The notes under the pieces were generated by a model that worked only from the letters and a program-made list of their open reading frames with translations, searched no databases and was not told where the DNA came from. 64,000 nucleotides of DNA from Dehalococcoidia bacterium (GTDB lineage Bacteria; Chloroflexota; Dehalococcoidia; GIF9; UBA5629): contig JBAZEK010000001.1 of NCBI GenBank assembly GCA_041653995.1, forward strand, positions 1,116,001 through 1,180,000. Reading direction: 5' to 3'. Position 1 is the first letter of the stretch. Every line of letters starts with the position of its first letter. Shown here one piece after another: positions 36,087-45,274 of the stretch. A program made the translations under genes and the position numbers.

Positions 36087-37229
36087 ATGCTTAAATCATT
36101 ACTTGTAATATTGCTAATACTTGTACTCATCAACTCCTTTTCATTGGCATGTGCAGGTATCAATCAAACCACAGAAAATATGTCGACTATCAAACCAAAT
36201 TCAATTATCAATCAATCAGACTCGCTAGACGAACAAAGGTACTTACTAAAGCACGATAACGGGATATTCAGTGATTCATATTGCTTATGGGACCCAAGAG
36301 GGCTATGCGTATCTTATTCTCCCCCGGTAACCCCATTTAAGATTAACAAAATATTTATCAGGGGTTATCGCACTGACTTCCCAAATGCTGAGGGAAAAAC
36401 ATATACAGTTAAAATTTGGGATGGTGATTTTGGAAAAGAATTATATTCATATGATTATCCCTATTCCAAATTTTCCACGAATGCCACTATGGTTGAACAT
36501 ACCATAAGTCCACCGCTAATTGTGACAGACAACTTCACGGTGGATTTCATAAGTCATAGTGAATCTGTGAAAGAGGGCGCAAAACCAAATATTGCTATCT
36601 ATATTACATATGACAATACTCTCAGTATAAATGAGCATTCAGGTATATCATGGTTGGGTAAATATGACGATGCAGCTGTTGAAAGAGTCATAAAAAAGAA
36701 TCCCAAATATTTGTATGCCGCTTGGATGATTCAAATTGAAGGCAGCGGTCAAGCAAGCAGCGGCAAACCTCAAGCTATCATCACGGTCACGGAAAATATC
36801 TCAGCCGTTGTTGACGGTAGCTATTTTGCACCTTTTCCATGCTCATCCACCCATGCTGAGATTAAGGAAGCGCGCAATTTAATAAAAGACGCCATGGCCC
36901 GCAGACAGAGTTTAACTGCTTCGGCTTTCGGTCATCTTATAGGCGAAGAGCGTAACAAAATGTATGAGGCAATTGAGATTCTTGAACATTGCGCTTCGAA
37001 GTTAACTGAAAACGACTGTGAACCTGATGATAGAAATGCAACTTTGTCGTCTCTATACAACGATATTGGATATTGCCATACATTTTTACAAAATGAGAAT
37101 TTTGCTTCAGATTATTATTACCGAGCAATCAAGGTAAATCCAAATAACAACTGGGCGGCGGCTAATATTCAGGCTACTAAGGAAATACTACTTCCCAATA
37201 AAATTGTCCATTTTAATTTGTCACAGTAG
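36087..37229 (+). CDS. Exported, possibly lipid-anchored TPR-containing protein
   Basis: The 380-residue protein has an N-terminal signal peptide of about 20 residues ending SFSLACAG; the Cys could be lipidated, though the lipobox (S-L-A-C) is not ideal. The middle is beta-rich (YTVKIWDGDFGKELYSYDYP) and the C-terminus has a TPR-like pair (YNDIGYCHTFLQNENFASDYYYRAIKVNPNN). ATG 36087 follows AAGGAG at nine bases. Its TAG stop is completed by the first two bases of the right direct repeat. It is AT-rich like the rest of the island. Function unknown. Confidence 0.65.
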   Translation: MLKSLLVILLILVLINSFSLACAGINQTTENMSTIKPNSIINQSDSLDEQRYLLKHDNGIFSDSYCLWDPRGLCVSYSPPVTPFKINKIFIRGYRTDFPNAEGKTYTVKIWDGDFGKELYSYDYPYSKFSTNATMVEHTISPPLIVTDNFTVDFISHSESVKEGAKPNIAIYITYDNTLSINEHSGISWLGKYDDAAVERVIKKNPKYLYAAWMIQIEGSGQASSGKPQAIITVTENISAVVDGSYFAPFPCSSTHAEIKEARNLIKDAMARRQSLTASAFGHLIGEERNKMYEAIEILEHCASKLTENDCEPDDRNATLSSLYNDIGYCHTFLQNENFASDYYYRAIKVNPNNNWAAANIQATKEILLPNKIVHFNLSQ

Positions 37230-37303
37230 AGGAAAAGACGTCCAGACAGAAGTGAGCATGCCGGAAAAACTGAATCCCGCCTTTTAAAGGCGGGATTCAT
37301 ATC
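37228..37303. repeat. 76-bp direct repeat, right copy (attR-like)
   Basis: An exact copy of 33195-33270, including the final codons EEKTSRQK-stop of the ligase gene out of context and the full palindromic terminator. It lies 17 bases from the 3' end of the minus-strand receiver gene, which it may also terminate. Confidence 0.95.
37271..37299. terminator. Palindromic terminator, right copy
   Basis: Same 14-bp-arm palindrome as at 33238-33266. It sits between the end of the island's last plus-strand gene and the end of the minus-strand receiver gene and could serve both. Confidence 0.7.
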
Positions 37304-37320
37304 TTGTTAAGCTATGTGAT

Positions 37321-37716
37321 TTAACCGGCCGATTTGGCTTTCAGCCGGGCGCTCTGCGCCAGTGCCCGTATGGCCTCTAACAGGTCCTGCCTGCGACAGT
37401 CCTTGGTCAGATACCAGCTTGCGCCGGACGCCAGGGCATCGCCCGCATAATCGCCATACACTGTGAGGAAAAGTATCTTTACGTCGGGCATGATCTTCTT
37501 GATGGCCCGTATGGCAGTCGGCCCGTCCATGCGCGGCATCTGGCCGTCCATGAGAATTACATCGGGCCGCAGCTTCTCAGCTTTCTCCAGGGCATCCAGA
37601 CCGTCCACAGCCTGGCCTACCACCTCGATATCCTTGTGCCCGTCAAAGATGCTCTTGAGCCCTTCGCGCACTACTTCATTGTCGTCTGTAATCAATACTT
37701 TTATCGGTTCTTCCAT
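37321..37716 (-). CDS. Single-domain response regulator receiver protein
   Basis: The 131-residue CheY-like receiver has acidic pocket ITDDNEVVREG, phospho-acceptor Asp in VILMDGQMPRMDG, and the Thr and Lys positions in LFLTVYG and YLTKDC. There is no output domain; a short Ala/Lys-rich tail ends it. It lies downstream of a NarL-type regulator and histidine kinase on the same strand, so it may be an extra phosphate acceptor for that kinase. Confidence 0.9.
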   Translation of the reverse strand: MEEPIKVLITDDNEVVREGLKSIFDGHKDIEVVGQAVDGLDALEKAEKLRPDVILMDGQMPRMDGPTAIRAIKKIMPDVKILFLTVYGDYAGDALASGASWYLTKDCRRQDLLEAIRALAQSARLKAKSAG

Positions 37717-37815
37717 CTCTCACTCTTAATAAATTAATACGCACTCACTTTTATTCATAAGTGATACATAGGTAGTCTAACGTATTTACAGGCCTGTATA
37801 ATCGGGATATGGGTT

Positions 37816-37887
37816 GGTTTTGCAGGCCGTCCAAAGGTGACTGCAAAACCAGTCGAAAGGTTGGGTGAAATCATACTAAAGTATGAT
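37816..37887 (-). terminator. Inverted repeats after the NarL-type regulator gene
   Basis: Two hairpins lie in the gap after the regulator: ATCATAC/GTATGAT (37870-37887) abutting its stop codon, and GGTTTTGCAG/CTGCAAAACC (37816-37850) with 15 bases between arms. Neither has a strong U-run on the minus strand, so factor-independent termination is doubtful. Confidence 0.35.
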
Positions 37888-38534
37888 CAGAGCTGAATTA
37901 TTCCCCGCTTGAGCGCGGTTGTTACAGCCTCGGTGCGGGTGGTTACGTTCAATTTTTGGAATATGCTGGTCACGTGGGTTTTAACCGTGCTCTGCGTAAT
38001 GGAGAGCTGATCGGCAATATCCTTGTTGGAAACGCCCTTGGCCATGAGGTCGAGAACCTCTATCTCCCTGTCGGACAGGGCGTCGACGCCCGTGCTTTTG
38101 CGGGACAGCTCCGAGGCCAGCTTATCCAGCACCTTGGTGGTAAAGACCGGCTGTATCAGGGATTCACCCTGCGAAACAGCCCGTATAGCCTTAAAAAGCT
38201 CATCGCGGGGTGCATCCTTCAGCAGGTAGCCCTTGGCCCCGGCCTTGATGGCGGCGAAAAGGTATTCGTCATCGGAATACGTGGTAAATACTATGAACTT
38301 GATCTCCGGATGATCCTGCTTGATCCTGATCATGGCCTCAACGCCGTCCAGCTCGGGCATGCGCAGATCCATTAAAACAATATCAGGAGACAGCTCCACC
38401 GCTCTCTGCACCGCCTCCAAACCGTTGGATGCCTGGCCGACGATGGCGAAATCCGGCTGCCGCACCAGGTTGCCTACGATACCATCCCTTACCACCTCGT
38501 GATCATCTACGACAAGTATCTTTATCTGCTCCAC
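37887..38534 (-). CDS. NarL/FixJ-family response regulator
   Basis: The 215-residue protein has a receiver domain (about 5-120; VVDDHEVVRDG, Asp in VLMDLRMPELDG, Lys in YLLKDA) and a LuxR-type HTH (about 150-210; LSDREIEVLDLMAKGVSNKDIA, then STVKTHVTSIFQKLN). It lies 11 bases downstream of the histidine kinase gene and surely forms a two-component pair with it. Target genes are unknown. Confidence 0.93.
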   Translation of the reverse strand: MEQIKILVVDDHEVVRDGIVGNLVRQPDFAIVGQASNGLEAVQRAVELSPDIVLMDLRMPELDGVEAMIRIKQDHPEIKFIVFTTYSDDEYLFAAIKAGAKGYLLKDAPRDELFKAIRAVSQGESLIQPVFTTKVLDKLASELSRKSTGVDALSDREIEVLDLMAKGVSNKDIADQLSITQSTVKTHVTSIFQKLNVTTRTEAVTTALKRGIIQL

Positions 38535-38545
38535 TCTTGCACCTC

Positions 38546-40693
38546 CTACGACAGAGGGATCGACACCCTGATAACGGTCCCCTCACCCTTACTGCTCTGC
38601 ACTTCAAATTTTCCATTCTGACCCTGCGCCCTTTCCCTCATGCTGATCAATCCGAAGCCTCCCGCTTTCCCGATCTTGCCTTCAGGCCCCGGCTCAAAGC
38701 CTACGCCGTTATCCTTGACCGTCAGCGTGACTCCTTTGCCCTCAAAACTAAGCGAAACATCCACATGCGTCGCCTGTGCGTGTTTGGCCACATTGGCCAG
38801 CGCTTCCTGGCAGATACGGAATATGGCGGTCCCGGTATCAGGGGGTATCTCGCGCTTATCCCCGTACAGTGCGAAACCGGCCCCTATGCCGTTATCATGG
38901 CGGAACCTTTCCACCTCATGCTGAATGGCCTCATCCAGCTTGAGCTGTTCCAGCGCCTGCGGGCTTAAATTCCACACTGATCTGCGAGCCTCGGCCAGAC
39001 TTTTGCGGGCCAGGCTGCGCGCCTGGTTCAGGTGTTTCTGTACATCTTCACTGGTGTCGCCCAGTGCCTGCTCGGTGGCTTCAAGCTGCAGGATAATGCC
39101 GGTGAATCCCTGGGCCAGCGTATCGTGTATCTCGCGGGCCATGCGATTGCGTTCCTCCGTGACGGCCATGGACTTCATTTCCTGATAAAGCCGCGCATTA
39201 TCGATAGCCACAGCCAGCTGATCGGCCAGCGTCTGCGCTGTAAACACATCCGCCTCATCGAAACCGTCCACTTCAGTACTTTCGATATCCAGCACGCCCA
39301 GTACCCTGCCGCCCATACGCACGGGCACGGCCAGCTCGGACATTGTCTCACCCGTACCCTCCTGCTTCCTGTAGCCGGGCTCCAGCTTGAGGTCGCTGAC
39401 CAGCACATATTCTCCGGTATGGGCAGCCTTGCCGATTATGCCCTCCTCGTCCATCTCCAGCGGCACGCCCACAGGTATCACATTTTTCTGTCCGCTGAAA
39501 TGCAGGGTCTTGAGCATCAGTTTGCCCGAGCTCGGCTCAAACAGAAAGATATTGACGTTATGAAAATGAAAGGTCTGGCGCAGCAGATTGCCCACATATG
39601 CCAGCAGCTCATCCAGATTGACGATGGAGCTGATTTTGCGGCTGACCTCGTTAATGGTGCGGAGCTGCTCCGCCCTCTGTCTCTCCTTTTCGGTACGTTC
39701 GATAACCTTCTGCTCGAGGTTGGTATACGACTCGCTTAAAGCATTGGTCATCACGTTGAACTGTTCGGCCAGCACCTGCATTTCGTCCCCTGTATTAACG
39801 TTGAACTTGTAATTGAGTTCGCCGTTGGCGATATGTTCCGAGCCTTTAGTCAACGCCATAATAGGCCGCGTGATCGTCTCAGAAAGCAGGAATGAGACAC
39901 CCGACACCACCACTACCATGGCCACAATTACGGCAATAAAGATCAACTCGGCTTCCCTGGCCTGTTTGTCGACCTGGTCGCTCATCTCATCCACGGCCGA
40001 CGCGATCCTTGCCTTGGTCTCTTCAGCCGCCGAGGAGAACTCGTCCAGGTAAGTATTGGCAGCCACGATCAGGTCGGATGACTCGACCGGCACCGTGTAC
40101 ATATACTTGATTCTTTCCTCGGTATCGGTAGGTGCCTTGTATTTATAGTAACCCGAGGCATCCTCCCCCAGCAGGCTGCGCTCGAAAATAGACGAATAAT
40201 ACGATGGCTCCCCGCCAAGCTGGCGCAGGTTTGCCCCTACGATGCTGGGATTTGCGGCGAATATGACCTTTCCCGTCTTATCGTAGACCCTGGTATTCCC
40301 CATCCTGCCCACCTTCTGAACCGCGATGGTGCTCAACTCCTGATTTTGCGCAAGTGCGGTACGATCCAGATTGGGATGGAGCTGTAAATAGAAATATATC
40401 TCCTTTGCCACATCGGAAGCCTTCTGGTAAATGGTCCGCCTTCCCTGGTCCTCGAGCGCCGCAATGGAGACGGACATGACTGTTTCGCCCATAGAGACGC
40501 TATACTCCTTGGTCAGCGCACCCACCGAGCCGATATATCTCAGAGCCAGGGAACTGATAAATCCCACGGAGATCAGTGAAAGGGCCAGGAACGATATGAG
40601 AATCTTGTCACGGATGCCGAAACGGATCCTGATCTTCTCGATCCGGCTGACCACCTTGGCCTGCTTTTTTTCATCTGTGCTTTTCTTACCCAT
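38546..40693 (-). CDS. Membrane sensor histidine kinase (HAMP, GAF, HisKA_3, HATPase)
   Basis: The 715-residue protein has TM1 near 30-55, an extracytoplasmic sensor region of about 170 residues (Cache-like by position), TM2 near 250-270 (IFIAVIVAMVVVVSGVSFLL), HAMP, a GAF domain (about 355-500), a HisKA_3 dimerisation helix with the phospho-His in REIHDTLAQG, and a C-terminal HATPase with DNGVGF and GGFGLISMRERA. This is the NarX/DegS-like kinase class that pairs with NarL-type regulators, one of which is the next gene. It overlaps the end of glyS by one base. Confidence 0.92.
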   Translation of the reverse strand: MGKKSTDEKKQAKVVSRIEKIRIRFGIRDKILISFLALSLISVGFISSLALRYIGSVGALTKEYSVSMGETVMSVSIAALEDQGRRTIYQKASDVAKEIYFYLQLHPNLDRTALAQNQELSTIAVQKVGRMGNTRVYDKTGKVIFAANPSIVGANLRQLGGEPSYYSSIFERSLLGEDASGYYKYKAPTDTEERIKYMYTVPVESSDLIVAANTYLDEFSSAAEETKARIASAVDEMSDQVDKQAREAELIFIAVIVAMVVVVSGVSFLLSETITRPIMALTKGSEHIANGELNYKFNVNTGDEMQVLAEQFNVMTNALSESYTNLEQKVIERTEKERQRAEQLRTINEVSRKISSIVNLDELLAYVGNLLRQTFHFHNVNIFLFEPSSGKLMLKTLHFSGQKNVIPVGVPLEMDEEGIIGKAAHTGEYVLVSDLKLEPGYRKQEGTGETMSELAVPVRMGGRVLGVLDIESTEVDGFDEADVFTAQTLADQLAVAIDNARLYQEMKSMAVTEERNRMAREIHDTLAQGFTGIILQLEATEQALGDTSEDVQKHLNQARSLARKSLAEARRSVWNLSPQALEQLKLDEAIQHEVERFRHDNGIGAGFALYGDKREIPPDTGTAIFRICQEALANVAKHAQATHVDVSLSFEGKGVTLTVKDNGVGFEPGPEGKIGKAGGFGLISMRERAQGQNGKFEVQSSKGEGTVIRVSIPLS

Positions 40694-42006
40694 TACAATC
40701 CAAATTTGTCTTTCAAAATCTCAACAAGTTCCGGCACAGGCACTCTGGACTGCTGCATGCTGTCACGCTCACGGATGGTTACCTGGTTATCCTCCAGCGA
40801 TTGGAAGTCGATGGTCACGCAATAGGGCGTGCCTATCTCGTCCTGCCTTCTATAGCGCCTGCCGATACTCTGCGCATCATCGTACTGCGCCATAAAATGC
40901 GGCCTCAGCAATGCTGAGACTTCTTTCGACAACGGAAGCAATTTGGCGTTACGGCTGAGCGGCAAAATAGCCACCTTCACCGGGGCTATCCGGGGATTGA
41001 TGCGCAGTACCACACGCAATTCCTTGTCGGCCATCTCCTCATCGTAGGCATCGCAGAGAACGGCCAGCAGCGTGCGGTCCACGCCCGAGGATGGCTCGAT
41101 AACGTAAGGAATGTAGCGTTCGTTCTTCTCCTCATCGAAATAGTCCAGCGTCTTGCCGCTGAACTTGGAGTGCTGAGTCAAGTCGAAATCGCCGCGGTTG
41201 GCGATGCCCTCGATCTCCGACCAGCCGATGGGGAAATTATAATCAACGTCGAAGCAACCCCTGGCATAATGAGCCAGCTCCTCTTTATCGTGCTGTCTGA
41301 GCCTGAGGTTCTCCTTTTTTATACCCAGCCCCACGTAGTAGTTAAGCCTCTCATTGACCCAGTAATCGAACCACTCTCCGTCGGTGCCGGGTTTGACGAA
41401 GTACTCGATCTCCATCTGCTCGAACTCCCGCGTACGGAAGATAAAATTGCCCGTGGTGATCTCGTTGCGGAAGGATTTCCCGACCTGGGCGATGCCGAAA
41501 GGCAGCTTTTTCCGGGTTGTGGACTGCACGTTATCGAAATTAACGAACTGCGCCTGCGCGGTTTCCGGCCGCAGGTATACTATATTGGCGGCATCCTCGA
41601 CGGGGCCCATAAAGGTCTTGAACATGAGGTTAAACATGCGTGGTTCGGACAGGGCGCCGCCGCAATCCGGGCAGGCGGATGTGTCGATATCGGTGGAGCG
41701 GAACCTGTGCTTACAGCTCTTGCACTCGACCAGAGGGTCGGAGAAGCCCGCCACATGACCGCTGGCCACCCATACCTGCGGGTGCATCATGATGCTGGCG
41801 TCAAGGCCCACCATATCATCACGTTCCTGCACCACCTTCTTCCACCAGTAGTCCTTGATATTTTTCTTGAGCTCTACACCCAGCGGACCATAGTCCCAGC
41901 AGCTTCCCAGGCCGCCGTATATCTCACTGCTCTGGAAAACAAAGCCACGCCTTTTACACAGCGAGACAATCTTCTCCATGTTGACTTTCATATTATCTTC
42001 CGGCAC
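40693..42006 (-). CDS. glyS: Glycyl-tRNA synthetase (single-chain class II)
   Basis: The enzyme charges tRNA-Gly. The 437-residue protein is of the alpha2 (eukaryote/archaea-like) type, with GLGSCWDYGPLGVELK, the RNEITTGNFIFRTREFEQMEIEYF class II motif region and the C-terminal anticodon-binding domain (RINPRIAPVKVAILPL). A CxxC...CxxC zinc-like knuckle (CKSCKHR ... CPDC) lies near 75-100. I chose GTG 42006 because AGGAGG lies five bases upstream; ATG 42030 precedes that site. It is followed directly by the sensor kinase gene. Confidence 0.92.
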   Translation of the reverse strand: MPEDNMKVNMEKIVSLCKRRGFVFQSSEIYGGLGSCWDYGPLGVELKKNIKDYWWKKVVQERDDMVGLDASIMMHPQVWVASGHVAGFSDPLVECKSCKHRFRSTDIDTSACPDCGGALSEPRMFNLMFKTFMGPVEDAANIVYLRPETAQAQFVNFDNVQSTTRKKLPFGIAQVGKSFRNEITTGNFIFRTREFEQMEIEYFVKPGTDGEWFDYWVNERLNYYVGLGIKKENLRLRQHDKEELAHYARGCFDVDYNFPIGWSEIEGIANRGDFDLTQHSKFSGKTLDYFDEEKNERYIPYVIEPSSGVDRTLLAVLCDAYDEEMADKELRVVLRINPRIAPVKVAILPLSRNAKLLPLSKEVSALLRPHFMAQYDDAQSIGRRYRRQDEIGTPYCVTIDFQSLEDNQVTIRERDSMQQSRVPVPELVEILKDKFGL

Positions 42007-42219
42007 ATAATCCTCCTGATGAGATACCAAAGGCTGCTAAATTATACCATTGCCTGACCGGGCGGGCAGGTTAATCGGGGCGGCAATTGAGATTAGCTTC
42101 AAGCGGCATACGCACTTGATTATAGGGGCAAATGCAGATACAGTCAAAATAGGAAATCAATCATTGGGCCGCATCGGCCGGCAGGCTGTATAATTAGACC
42201 GTTGAGGCAGTGATTAGTC

Positions 42220-43794
42220 ATGCTCATCAGATGTTTGAAAACAGCGGCATTTGTCCTTTTATCTTCAGCTATATTAATCTGTCCCCAGGCCGGCTGCTAC
42301 ACTCAGCCGTCGCAGCCACCGGCCCTGCCGACCTCACCTGCTCCTCCCATTCTCCCTTCCGTCGCCAGCCCACGCTTTCATACCGTTATCCTCGAAGGGC
42401 CTGTGGGCACCATCAACTACAACACGGTGACGTTCAAATGGGGAAGCGGTCTCTCCTCGGTGGAGCCCTCCAACTTTATGTACGCCACGTTTCTGGATGG
42501 CCTGGACCAGGACTACACACCTTTTCTATCGGATACATCGCGTTCTTTCAGCAACCTGCCCAACGGAAGCTATAAATTTTACGTAAAGACGCAGGACATC
42601 AACGGCAATATCGATCCTGCGACTCCCAGCCTGTCCTTTATCGTCTCAGGAGTTGTCCCACCTCAGGTGCAGGCCCTGCCCTCGGCGCCGGGCGTCGATG
42701 GGGGGCTGCTGTTGATCGGCGCGGACGTCAGCCGCATTGCAGTGGCCGGGGACGGATCAACCGTTTACGCGCTCGATTCCACCAGCTCGCGCCTGTACCG
42801 CTCCACCTCGGCGGGAGTCGCATGGAGAGACATATCCGCAGGTCTGGGCGCCGGCGCGCCATGGATAGACCTGGCCGTAGCGCCTGACGATCCCGGCTTT
42901 TTAGCCGTGGTCACGGCGGGCGGCAGCCAGGTCCATATCTCAACGGACGGAGGCGCCACTTTCCAGGGCACGGAGATAACCTCACACCTGGGGGCCGGCC
43001 AGGCGGTCAGATGCATAGCCATATCGCCGGGCTACGGATCACCGAGGCGCGAACTGGCTGTTGGAACCTGGAATGGGGCCGCCGGGGGAAGCGTGCTGAT
43101 TAATATTCTCGCCGGTTTTTCAGGAGGGTGGTTCGATGCGGGCAGCAGCATGCCCGGCTGGGCGCCTCCCGACGGAGGTGGAGTTGACGTAGCCGCCATC
43201 AGCTATTCACCGTCCTACGGCTCCGACGGCACCCTGCTGCTGGTTACCTCCAGCGCGGCAAAAACCTATCTCTATGCCGGCGTACGTGACACCGGTTCAA
43301 ACTCCATAACATGGAACTCCTGGACGGGCTATCCCGTAGTTATCGGACAGGCCGGAGAGCCGCTCAACCATGCCGATATAGCCCTGCCCTCCGACTACAG
43401 CGGCAGCAATGCATTTTCCCGCAGGGCCTTTGCCTCGTGGAATAAAAATAATCCGGGACGGGATATCTATCAGGTGTCTGATTACCAGGTCTACCGCATG
43501 AATGCTCCCGAAGCGATCGCTTCCATTGCGTATCACGGACGCATCTCGGGCGGCAAGCTGCTGGCGGGCGCCGTGAAGTGCCAGACGGGCGGCTGCTACC
43601 AGATACAGACATATTTCACGTCCAATCCAACCTCCATGTACCCGGTCTGGCTGCCCAGCCAGAAGGCGCCTACGGGATCGCGAAATGCCATTGTAAAATG
43701 GTCGACTGACGGCATCGCCGCATACGCGGGTACCAGCGGGACGGAGAGCGCTTTCTCGCACAGCCTGAATAACGGCGCGACCTGGAACCAGTAG
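42220..43794 (+). CDS. Exported Asp-box (BNR) beta-propeller lipoprotein
   Basis: The 524-residue protein has a signal peptide ending PQAGC (about residue 24), a fair lipobox. A fibronectin/Ig-like part (about 60-145) is followed by a propeller region with Asp-box-type sequences such as ISTDGGATF and repeated short blades. The block LPSDYSGSNAFSRRAFASW is shared almost word for word with the much larger surface protein at 48605 (LPSDYSGMSPSLRRAFVSL), so the two are paralogues. Likely at the cell surface; ligand unknown. Confidence 0.75.
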   Translation: MLIRCLKTAAFVLLSSAILICPQAGCYTQPSQPPALPTSPAPPILPSVASPRFHTVILEGPVGTINYNTVTFKWGSGLSSVEPSNFMYATFLDGLDQDYTPFLSDTSRSFSNLPNGSYKFYVKTQDINGNIDPATPSLSFIVSGVVPPQVQALPSAPGVDGGLLLIGADVSRIAVAGDGSTVYALDSTSSRLYRSTSAGVAWRDISAGLGAGAPWIDLAVAPDDPGFLAVVTAGGSQVHISTDGGATFQGTEITSHLGAGQAVRCIAISPGYGSPRRELAVGTWNGAAGGSVLINILAGFSGGWFDAGSSMPGWAPPDGGGVDVAAISYSPSYGSDGTLLLVTSSAAKTYLYAGVRDTGSNSITWNSWTGYPVVIGQAGEPLNHADIALPSDYSGSNAFSRRAFASWNKNNPGRDIYQVSDYQVYRMNAPEAIASIAYHGRISGGKLLAGAVKCQTGGCYQIQTYFTSNPTSMYPVWLPSQKAPTGSRNAIVKWSTDGIAAYAGTSGTESAFSHSLNNGATWNQ

Positions 43795-43800
43795 GCCTTT

Positions 43801-45105
43801 ATGCGTGTAAACAGTCAGTACCTGCGCAAACTAACCACGCCGCAGGATGCAGTTACCCGCATCAATAGCGGAGATACCATCGTCCACGGATCGAGCGTGG
43901 CAGAGCCTCCTGCACTTCTCACCGCCTTGGCCGACCGCGCCAGAGCGGGAGAACTAACTGGATTAAGAGTATTCTCCAGCCTGCCCATGCAGCATGCCGC
44001 TCGCACGGTCCTTTCTCCTGACTTATCCGACTGTATAGAATCGAACTCCTGGTTTGTGACTGAGGCCGACCGGTCACGGCATAAGATCGGCCTGAGCTAC
44101 TACGTGCCGACACATATCCACCAGATACCCAGGTTGATGCGGGAGCACATGGATATCAGTGTCATGATGACCACGGTTTCGCCCATGGATAAATACGGAT
44201 ATTTCACCTTCGGCGCCGTAAACGATTACACCGGGACGGCCGCGCGCGCCTGCAGGACCTTGATAGTCGAGGTCAATGAGAACATGCCGCGCGTGCTGGG
44301 GGATAATCTGCTGCACATATCGGAGGTCGACATTATTGTAGAGAACCACGTGCCCCTATTGGAGATTAAACCACCGGAACCCGGACCCGTTGACGAGACA
44401 ATAGGCCGCTGCATCGCTGAAATGATACCGGACGATGCAACCATAGCGCTTGGTATCGGCGGTATACCCAACGCCATAGGGCACTGCCTGTCCGGACACA
44501 GGGATATAGGCATTCACAGCGGCGTTTTTACATCCGCCATGGTCGATCTCATCGAGCGGGGCGTGGTCAACGGCAGGAAGAAAAATCTGCACACGCGCAA
44601 GCATGTTTTTATAGTGGCGCAGGGCGACAGGCGGTTGTACGACTTCATTCACGACAATCCCAGCATGGAGATCCATCCCGCCTCGTACGTCGAGAACCCG
44701 GACGTGATCGCCGGCAACGACAACATGATAGCCGTCAATACGATACTTGAGCTGGACCTGATCGGGCAGTGCAACGCAGAGCACATGGCCGGATCGCAAT
44801 TCAGCGGCACAGGCGGGCAGCTCGATTTCGTCCGCGGGGCTTTCAACTCCCGCGGAGGCAAGTCGATACAGGCCTTTACCTCCACTGCGCGCAAGGGCAC
44901 CGTCTCACGCATCGTGCCGCTGCTCAGGTCCGGCACGGCGGTGTCCATACCGCGCATGGACGTGCAGTACCTGGTCACCGAGTTCGGCTCGGTCAACCTC
45001 AAGGGCAAGTCTACGCGGGAACGGGCGCTGGGCATCATCGGCCTGGCGCACCCGGATTTCAGGGAGCGGTTACTGAGGGCGGCTGAAGATATGTACCTGC
45101 TGTAG
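43801..45105 (+). CDS. Acetyl-CoA hydrolase/4-hydroxybutyrate CoA-transferase family protein
   Basis: The 434-residue protein is a family I CoA-transferase of the Cat2 type. GIGGIPNAIG, the SGVFTSAMVDL block, GTGGQLDFVRGAF and the Glu of YLVTEFG near the C-terminus fit the family, with the Glu residues as thioester candidates. It would move CoA between carboxylic acids or hydrolyse acetyl-CoA. The gene starts six bases after the lipoprotein gene, although the two functions seem unrelated. Confidence 0.88.
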   Translation: MRVNSQYLRKLTTPQDAVTRINSGDTIVHGSSVAEPPALLTALADRARAGELTGLRVFSSLPMQHAARTVLSPDLSDCIESNSWFVTEADRSRHKIGLSYYVPTHIHQIPRLMREHMDISVMMTTVSPMDKYGYFTFGAVNDYTGTAARACRTLIVEVNENMPRVLGDNLLHISEVDIIVENHVPLLEIKPPEPGPVDETIGRCIAEMIPDDATIALGIGGIPNAIGHCLSGHRDIGIHSGVFTSAMVDLIERGVVNGRKKNLHTRKHVFIVAQGDRRLYDFIHDNPSMEIHPASYVENPDVIAGNDNMIAVNTILELDLIGQCNAEHMAGSQFSGTGGQLDFVRGAFNSRGGKSIQAFTSTARKGTVSRIVPLLRSGTAVSIPRMDVQYLVTEFGSVNLKGKSTRERALGIIGLAHPDFRERLLRAAEDMYLL

Positions 45106-45274
45106 CCTGCCGATAAGCACCCGGAAGTAACCCCTGTCGCCTCTATAGCTGAAATTCAGAGCGAGTATCTTCATCCCAACTCCTGTGCCGCATCCTGATA
45201 AATCCAAGGACGCGATACATGGAGTCTTAAATAGTCTTTTCAGTCGATACTGAAAGGTTCTCAAGAGAAGGCTT

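Larger units (their letters stand above)
33195..37303. mobile_element. Small AT-rich genomic island bounded by 76-bp direct repeats, without visible recombinase
   Basis: The interval between repeat starts is 4033 bp. Base composition and codon use are visibly AT-rich compared with both sides. It carries four plus-strand genes: AIPR, DUF6941-like, a small protein and a TPR-containing exported protein. Loss by recombination between the repeats would restore an intact ligase gene and a single terminator shared with the convergent receiver gene. No integrase, transposase or resolvase is seen. Mobilisation in trans or a passive recombination origin are both possible. Confidence 0.8.
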
